Source: Megaleporinus macrocephalus | Taxonomy: Eukaryota; Chordata; Actinopteri; Characiformes; Anostomidae | NCBI GenBank assembly: GCA_021613375.1 | Contig: CM038726.1 | Span: 15,606,341 to 15,670,340 of the forward strand | Length of the DNA stretch: 64,000 nt | Reading direction: 5' to 3' | Shown here: positions 14,701-23,700 of the stretch, piece after piece | Position numbering within the stretch: the first letter of the stretch is position 1 | How the letters are laid out: each line of letters begins with the position of its first letter | The notes under the pieces: model-generated | The model's input: only the letters and a program-made list of their open reading frames with translations | Told to the model about the DNA's origin: nothing | Databases searched by the model: none | Program-made: the position numbers and the translations under genes

Positions 14701-17700
14701 ATGTAGTTGTAATGTAATGTAATGTAGTAATTTGTACAAACTTATATCTGGCTAAACAAAAAATCAGTGAACAATAGCATTTCTAATGCCAGCAAAATTA
14801 AAAAAAAGAAAAAATGTGAACTTTGTGAAGGACTGTCTACTACTGTCATCAAATCCTCATCAGCACAGCCTTACTCAAAGCAAAATTCTGTAAAGGGGCC
14901 CTCCTGTCTGAGCCATGTAAACCACTTATAATTGCCTCACAGTCATGCCTGACAACCCAACGCTCCCACCGCAATTCTTCCTCCTTTAAAGCATGCTCCA
15001 TCTGTCGCTCAAAGAACAAGTATATACATTTTTCATTGTATATTATTCGGCAGAATACTTCAACACTAAATGAGGTGTATACATGTTGCCTAATATGCCC
15101 AGCTCATCAGCATGTTAAGTTCAATATTTATTTTATCAATAGTCAGTGTCAATCCATTGCTGTCCTTTTTATGAGACTAGATCATTATATTGTTATAAAT
15201 TTTATATATTGTTTGCTTCTGTAACATGTGAATTTTATATCATGAACACAAGCTGTAGTTGCTCTTTGGTGCTCATAGTAATGTAATATAAAGTTGTATT
15301 TTACTGTCTTATTCTGTTGTTTCTTGCTTAAACCTAATGGTTAGATTGAAAGTTCTCATTCACAAGCGGTGCTATAATTTGTGTAACGTGTGTAGTGAGC
15401 TCTATCCATCAAGTTTTTATTCCCGGCTTTCCAGAGTGGCTTGCAGCAGATGCCACACTGTATTTTAGGGTGTCTTTTCCCTCCTGTGTCAGTAATGCTA
15501 CAATTCTGCCGATAATGAAGAGTGTATATATGCAAATTCACCCAGTGTTTACATAATTACCCATATTAACTACCCAAATGATCTGCCAGGGTAAAGGCCT
15601 AATATCCAGTCAATGACTTCAAATTCCGCATTAATAGTGCCTTCAAGGACCTTCTGGATTTCCTATAATAACAATATGCAGTGACAGACTTCATTTGCGC
15701 GTTCAAAGCGGACCCCTATTCTCTTGCTGGCTGTCCCGCTGCCATTCTACTTTTGCCTCGAGAGGTTCAGGGCACTTCCATTCTGTACTTAACAGCCATC
15801 CAGTCTACAGCACTGTGATCGGGGAGCATGTATTTACATTTTCAGTGCAAATGTGGGTGGCATCTGTTTCACTAGCTTTGTGCTCACACGGCTGTTTGAC
15901 AAACAAGAGCCACCTCAGCGCTTGCTTCTCTCTCAATGGGGAAATGAAGCTACATGCCTCAGTAATTCTCTTTTGTTGAGAGACAAAGAACAGCTTGGCT
16001 GGAAAGCACTCTTGGCAGTGGGTGATAGTGGGGCATCTGAATAGGGCGCCGTTCAGCCTCAATGCTAGTTAAATGAGTGCTGCGCTGAAGCGAAGGTCTA
16101 GGAGGCACAGATAAGTGCTAAATGGATACAGTGGATGGGGATATTGGATGCCATTGATACAGTATTAAAGGAATTGCAAAGGTGAAGGCAATATGTCTGG
16201 TGCATATGCACGTTATCAAAAACATCTACAGTGCTGTGGAAGAGGCAGAGGAAATGGGAATTTCAGGAGATGGTTTAGTAGAGTAGATTTAAGATGTTCA
16301 CTTACAAAGGGAAGGGGAAATATCAAAGTTTTTAAAGGAAGTAGACTTAAAAGCTATAGAGACTCCTAACAACCTTAACTGTCACCATCAGATAAACAGT
16401 ACTCAAAGCTTTGAGAGAGAGGAGAACATCAAGCCCCACGCTCGCTTCAGATCTGAAACAATCCACAAGCTTTTCTGTCCATCCTTCCACTGTAAGCAGA
16501 GGACTCAACAGTGTGGGTTTGAAAGGATATGAAGCTGTCAAGAGCCTGTTACTGGGAGAAACAAATGGGCTTCAATCAGCAAAGTGCAACTGTGGAGCAA
16601 GTATCTGGTAAAATGGAAAATGACTGTATATAAATATAGGTAGAGATGGAAGGGTCGATCGGCCATGTATTGGCATCGGCCGATTTTTTATCAAAATATG
16701 TGATCGGCGATCGGCTGATATTTCTCCAATTTACCCGATCCCAACTTCTCCATTTCTGTCATGTCTGTATACTCTTATGCCTTAGCTGGATAATGTATGC
16801 AGATGAGAGACTACTAGAATATTAGTACAGCTTGCATAACCCCCCACCCAGGACCTCCTATGTTTTACTCAATAATTTTCCAAGCTCATGCTGTATCTCG
16901 AGAGCCGATCGATGGCGTTAAACAAATGAGCCTAATTTCTGTATTTCCAGCTAGTAGTTCATCCAGGAAGAGGAGCTCTGTGTGGAACCCCCTCCGGCCA
17001 GGTCCTTGCAATTCCTATCTGAACCGCTAGGTGGAAATACATACCGTTTCATTTCCACAGACTGACTAAAGCAGCGGCCTCGCGAGAACAGTTTAAGCGT
17101 TCACCGCATGAGCAAAAAAAAAACATCGTCCGTCTGGCAGTTTGTTACCGCATGTGACTCAGACTCATCCAGGGCAGTTCGTAACATCTGTAAAATTAGT
17201 AAAATCAGCGTCTCTTGCGGGAGAACCAGGATAAAGATATTTAAGATATTTTACTAATCTGATACAGCACTGCAGGCGGCTGAATACAGTGAGTATCAGT
17301 AAACAGCAGAGCTAGCACGCACAGCTAGCACAAAACAGATAACCCAGAACACCGTACATACCAGATCTGACCGGTACGAACAGTACAGCAGCAGAAACAG
17401 CCAGAGAGCTAAAGAACCACAGCCAGAGTGATTGAGTTTATAGTTCTAGATAAGCAGCTCTTCTTGGCTGTAGAACACGTGACATTCTGCCGCTTAATAT
17501 TCCACGTGGATCCCCGCTTTGCTGTTCCTAGTAGAAATACTTTTCAGATGTCGCTCCTCCGGAGCTGTATCAAGCGGTTTTCGCCCACATAAACTTCTAA
17601 TTTTGGTAAAAATATTATGTTGTTTCACATGAGCTCGTAAAAATGGTAATAAACCAGTTTCCACCATGTTTCATGACTTGCTTGCGCTAATAATATGTAG

Positions 17701-20700
17701 CCCTGTCGTCTCATACATCACGCTGAAAGGTGATCGGCGATCGGAATCGGCCTCAAAAACGCTGAGCGGCCCATCTCTTAATATAGGCGTTTGCAATAAA
17801 TTGTCAAAAACTAGGCATCAAACACCATAAAACATACAGGCACACATAGGCACACCCACATGCACATACCTGATCTCTGATGAGACTGTAGCACACTGGG
17901 CACTCTTCACACTGGTGGGTCACATGGTGAAGGTAGTAGTTCAGCTCACATTTGTCACACTTATAACCCACAAAACCTTGGCGACAAGGACAAGTCCCAT
18001 TGCTGTGGCACTGCATGGAGTTGGAGCCCATGGGGTCACAATTACAGGCTGTAAATTTATAGACAGACAGACAGATAGATAACACTATGAACTTCACATT
18101 CATACAGTGCTGTAGGCCTGCAATATATGTATAGTAAGGCAATTATTTGTGATGTGATGCTGACCTATTATATAGTAATATAATAAAGCCTTATGCAATA
18201 TCAGTAACGCAAAGGGTAAATACCTTCTTAACAATTGACAAGTGATATACACTGAGCAGCCACCTCCTTGTATCCACACTCATTGTCCTTTTTATTATCC
18301 GTACTTAACATATAGGAGCACTGTATATTTCTATAATTATAGACTGTGGTCCTTCTGTTTCTCTGCATACTTTGTTAGCCCCACTTCACCCTATTCTTCA
18401 GTGGTCAGGACCTCACAGGACCACAGAGCAGGTATTATTTGGACTGCAGTGTCAGAGACTAGAAGTGAACCAACAAGGTAAGAATGTCTAATGTGTTCAA
18501 AACACACCACCACCACGTCAGTGTCACTGCAATGCTAAGAATGACCCACCAAATAATACCTGCTCTGTGGTGAACCTGTGGGCAGCCTGATCATTGAAAG
18601 GAGGCTAACAAAGTATGGACTACAGTCTGTAATTGTAGAACTGCAAAGTTCACCTGTAGCTGACAAGAAGCTGTGCATGATGAAGTACCGTGTAGCAATG
18701 CAAGGAATGGCTAAATGATATAACAGTGCTTTCTTTTGCTTAATGTTATAATTGGCTGATCTTATATAGCATGTGGTGGGTAAAGCAAATCTACCTCACA
18801 TATAGTTCTGGGATGGATTTTAAGGATATAGTGTTAAATGTAATGAGCTGCATGGAGCTGTCTCGTAGACTGTTTTTTAGGCTGGTTGTTTAAGACACCG
18901 GGCTAAATATATCGTGGCTAGTTTTGGAGTTCATCACTATGTACCTCTGCAGCCTCTGGAGGAAAAGCCAAAGAAGCCCATTCGACACACGTCACACCAC
19001 TTGCCCTCCACACCTGTCCGACACATACACTGGCCTGTGACTGGATGACATGCTGGTGATGAAGAGCCAATGGGATTACAATTGCACCTGTAAACAAGAA
19101 AAAAAGAAGACTTTTTTCTGTTGTGAACTCACATGAGGAATGAATTGAAGAAGCATAAGAGGATTCCCAAATAAAGGAATATAGGTTTAATTAAGGCAGC
19201 AATTTGCTCGCCCTCTTTTAAGATGCAGGTTATAGAACCAGTTTAATTTAAACCCAGAAAAACTAATATACAGAAAACCCACTTCTTGGCTTTTTGGAAA
19301 TATATGTCTTTAAAGTAGTATGTAATTGTGGGTAAAGTTCCAGTGCATACTATTAATTTCCCATTCTATAGAGCCCATACATGAAAATTAATCTGTTAAA
19401 TGTCCCAATTTAAATATTTGATTTCACAAAAAAACAATGTATTTACATATATTACCAAAAGCTCGTCTGCCTTTACACGCATATGAACTATGAAATCCCA
19501 TTCTTAATCCATAGGGTTTAATATTATGTCAGCCCACCATTTGCAGCTATATTGACTTCAACTCTTCTGGGAAGCTGTTCCACACAGTTTAGGACTGTGT
19601 TTATGGGAATGTTTGGCCATTCTTTCAGATGAGCATTTGTGAGGTCAGACACTGATGTTGGACGAGAAGGCCTGGCTCGCAGTCCGCACTCAACCTGTTC
19701 TATCAGGTTGGGGTCTGGATTCTGTGCAGGCCAGTCAAGTTCTTCCACACCAGATTCGCTCATCCATGTCTTTATGGATCTTGATTTGTGCACTGGTGGG
19801 CAGTCATGTTGGAACAGGAAGGTGCTGTCCCCAAACTGTCCCCACAAAGTTGGGAACGTGAAATCTCTTGGTCTGCTGAAGCATTAAAGGTTCATTTCAC
19901 TGGAACTCAGGGGCCAAGCTTTGTTATTATACCACTGACTGTTGACTGTGGAATATTTAGTAGTGAGGAAAATTCACGACTGGACTTGTTGCACAGGTGA
20001 CCACACTGGAATTCACTAAGCTCCTGAAAGCGACCCATTCTTTCACTAACTTTCACAGAAGCAGTCTGCATGACTAGATGGTTTGTTTTATACACCTGCA
20101 GCCATGTATGTGATTGGCACTCCTGAATTCAATTATTTGGATGGGTGATAAATGCTCAATAAATTCAATATAGGCAATATAGTGTATATTCCCCAAACAG
20201 CAGCTTAGCCCCACTAATTCACGTGAAAGTTATGAACAGTGGTTCGGCCTGGACTGCCTTTTTTGAATTATGTACAATCATTATTAATGTAAGAGCACAA
20301 TATTCCTTACAGTACTTTGCATTTCAGTATGGTCATAATTGCTTGGATTGTGCAAAATCTGCTTTTTGATTGGTCAATTTTGGGCCAGTACTTTTTAAAG
20401 GAAAAAAAACCCAAAAAATGTCATCGCTTTGTGCTGGCAGTATTCCGTATACCAGCTTTCACAGAAAGAGCAGTTTTCCGTACAGCGTTCTCCCCCCATT
20501 TGTGGTTAAACTGAAATGTTCAAAAATAGTCATTAAGTGATCATATGTTTGTTTGTTTTTAAATAATATAGCATATACCATATATGCAAAGACTGAGTCT
20601 AACAGAGAAAAAGCTTTTGAATGCCGATGTTCATGCTATGAGCATTTACTCAGGGATGACTAAAGACTCAGTCGACTACAAAATAAGACTGTTTAAATAT

Positions 20701-23700
20701 TGTATAAAGATACTAGCTGATTTTTACAATTCCTTAAGCAGGCTGTTTTGGTTACTGTACCTTCAAGAGAGTTTTATGTAAATGATCTCTATTCTGATTG
20801 GCTGACTCTCATTCTAAAAGCTGACTGGCCACAGTAACAACACTCCTTATTATATCAGCGTGAATGAGTGGGCTGGACTGCTGTAGCCTGAATGGATGGT
20901 TAGTTGCTGTGACATCACAACCATGATAAATTCAGAATAGGGTTCATCAACAAGGGAACAGTCTTGTGGGGTTGTTTCTTTGATGTAGAAGATGCTGTTT
21001 TTCACCATAATGGCTAATACCTGTACTTATTCACCATACCAGCTGAATAAGCACAGTTTAAATACAAATACAACATTTTTAAAAGTGGGCAGTAAAATGG
21101 GCCAATTCTAAAAAATTAAACTGTTACGTAACAGTCTTGACAATTATGACAATAGAGTAACAGCAATGGTGGACTGAGTGTAGAAATGTATTGTTTCAGG
21201 TGGGGACCAGGTTTTTTGCACTTGCACACAGTGAAATTTGACCTCCGCATTTAACCCATCCGTGCAGTACAACACCCACATATACATACACTAGTAAACA
21301 CACACTAGGGGGCAGTAAGCACACATGCCTGGAGCGGTGGGCAGCCCTATCCATGGCGCCCAGGGATGCCTTGCACCCGGGGATGCCTTGCTAAAGAGCA
21401 CAAGACCGGATCCCTAACCTTCAGGCAACAACTGCCCTCAAAGGAACTGAACTGTCAGTGGACGTGGTTGATGTACACCTTCTAATTAGGCTGAAGTTTG
21501 TGTCCTACTTGTGAGCTTCTTAATCATCACCTTCAATGTCACAGCTTGTACATGCACCAGAATGTAATGATGGCACCATTTAAGGTGGAAGGACAAATGA
21601 GCAAAACAAGCTGGTGAAAAGGAAGCCAACAGACAACTTAAATTCAAAGTGGTTAATTTAGCATTGGCTAACATCGAGGTTTGACACTGAAGAGACAAGG
21701 AAAGAGGCAGTTCCACCTTTTATTAGCATCACAACTCTGCCATCAAACCATATTCCCTGTTTGCTGGTTGAAGCATCTTAAACTGAAAGTTTCACAGTAA
21801 GTAACAAGTTTAGTTGACTAAGGCGAGTAGCTTGTATAGGTAACAATAGCTACTAGCAAGCGTCAAGTAACAAGCATAGTAACCTAAATTGTATGAAGGC
21901 ATAGGCTTATTTGATTTTCCAGCCTGTGTCTAATTTGGTACGTTGCTTCTATGTGATCATCGCAGTGTCTTGATGTAAACCAGCCAATCAGAGTAGAGCT
22001 CATCAGATTATTCATGAGTTCATTGTAAACGGGAAAACAGCTTGTTTCATTCTAGAGCCAAATTATAGGTTTGTAAAAATTGCATCTGGCTTTATTCACC
22101 ACAATCAAAGCCACGCACTTTCAGTCACATACTTTTCATTTAAAATGCTGAATAAGTACAATATATGGCACCTTTAAATGATACTTTCTGCTGATCTGGG
22201 TTTCTCAGTGGGCCAGTCTCCTAGGGTGAGGTTAAGTACAGGTATTTACACCAGCAGTTCACTGCAATTTAGTGCAGAGTTCACTGTAATCAGATCCTGG
22301 AAAGCTGGTGTGTGAGGCGTGTGCTACTTATAACCTACCTCTCACAGCCGATACCTGGCTGCAGATTGAAATAGCCGGCTTCACACTGACCGCAGTCTCG
22401 CCCGGTCACGTGACTCAGACACAAACACCGGCCTGTGTCAGGGTCACACTCGTTCGAAGACACAGACGTGCCGCTGGGGTTACAGGAACAAACTGAAAAG
22501 GAAAGTTAAAAGAAAGAGAGTTATTGATGCACGCGCACACACATACACATAATTAATAAAAGAAAAATAATCAATTTGTAGATGCAGTGGCAAATCTCTC
22601 CTTAATGATTCTGAATTGATTCATGAAGTGTCATATTTTTTTTTTGTGCACTTGCAGATGCAGAGACTTAATAAAGTATGATGCTTTCAGTCACTAGCAG
22701 TTCCAACTTTCATAGTTATTACATTCTTAGTAGAAAAGACTAGATTAAGTTTTAGGTTAAGGAGACTTAGACTTACGTTTGCACTTCTGGAAAGGCCGGA
22801 GGTTGCTGTCCAGAGCGTTGCCATAGTAACCCGCTTGGCATCTTTCGCAGCGATCCCCGGTGGTGTGACCCAAGCATTTCAGGCAGCGCCCAGTCACATG
22901 ATCGCACACGCCCACCGCGTTGGCATCTATGTTCCCGTTACACTCGCACCTCATGCACGGCCTCGCCTCACCATCCCTGCCGAGGGGATTGCCATAGAAA
23001 CCGTCCTCGCACAACTCACACCTGGTTCCTAGAAGTGCAAAACATTCCAAAATACCCCCACAACAATGACGAGTGTGTGGTGTTTGATTACAGTTCACAG
23101 TTTAAGGTTTACCCCAAATTTAGTCCATCAACTGCTTATTTAGTTTTGTTCCGGAGCTTCAAGCCTAGGGTAGCTAGTAAGAACCATGAGGCTGCTTACA
23201 CTTACACTTTACCTGTTTACACTGTTTACTTTGATCCAGACCAAAGCAGAAAATGATACTGAACTGAAATATTTAAACCAGAGGTGTTCAGTCTTATCTG
23301 CAAGGGGTTGATTTAGCTGCTGCTTTTCATCATGTGTTCAATCAGTTAATCTTTATAACAGCTGATCATTGTTGGAATGAAAACCATACAAGCTGTTTGA
23401 GGATGATACAGGACATGCGTAATATAAAGAAAAGGACAAAAAAGATCATGGTGAATGTGCTCTGGCTTTACTGAGCTTGTGGGTTTTATGTACAGTAGGT
23501 CTTGTTTTTAGCTAGATGTTGTAACATTCAAGGTATTCAATAACCTGCGAAAGACTGTTTGTTACTATGGCCTTCGCACAAAGCCAAGTGGAGTAAAATC
23601 ACAGTGAAAACACACGCCTTGGGCGTCTAATTGTTGATGCTGTAATGTGAAATATAATAAACATGTCTGTTGATATCAGATATTCTGTAATGCTTCAAAT

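Larger units (their letters stand above)
16641..17779 (+). mobile_element. non-autonomous hAT element with perfect 8-bp target duplication
   Basis: Ends are TAGAGATGG and CCATCTCTT, each next to sub-terminal gatcggcgatcggc-like motifs, and the element is flanked on both sides by AATATAGG (16,633-16,640 and 17,780-17,787). Eight-base duplications and short inverted ends are hallmarks of hAT. Length is 1,139 bp, far too short for a full hAT (2.5-4 kb). It holds a BED-finger fragment and an inverted copy of local intron DNA. Confidence 0.9.
19444..20187 (-). mobile_element. internally deleted Tc1-like element
   Basis: Left end acatatattaccaaaagc and right end aggcaatatagtgtata are the matching diverged ends. 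The middle of the transposase is gone, joining the N-terminal and C-terminal thirds near 19,915. It lies in the intron between LE exons 22492-22339 and 19087-18945. It cannot move by itself. Confidence 0.85.
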
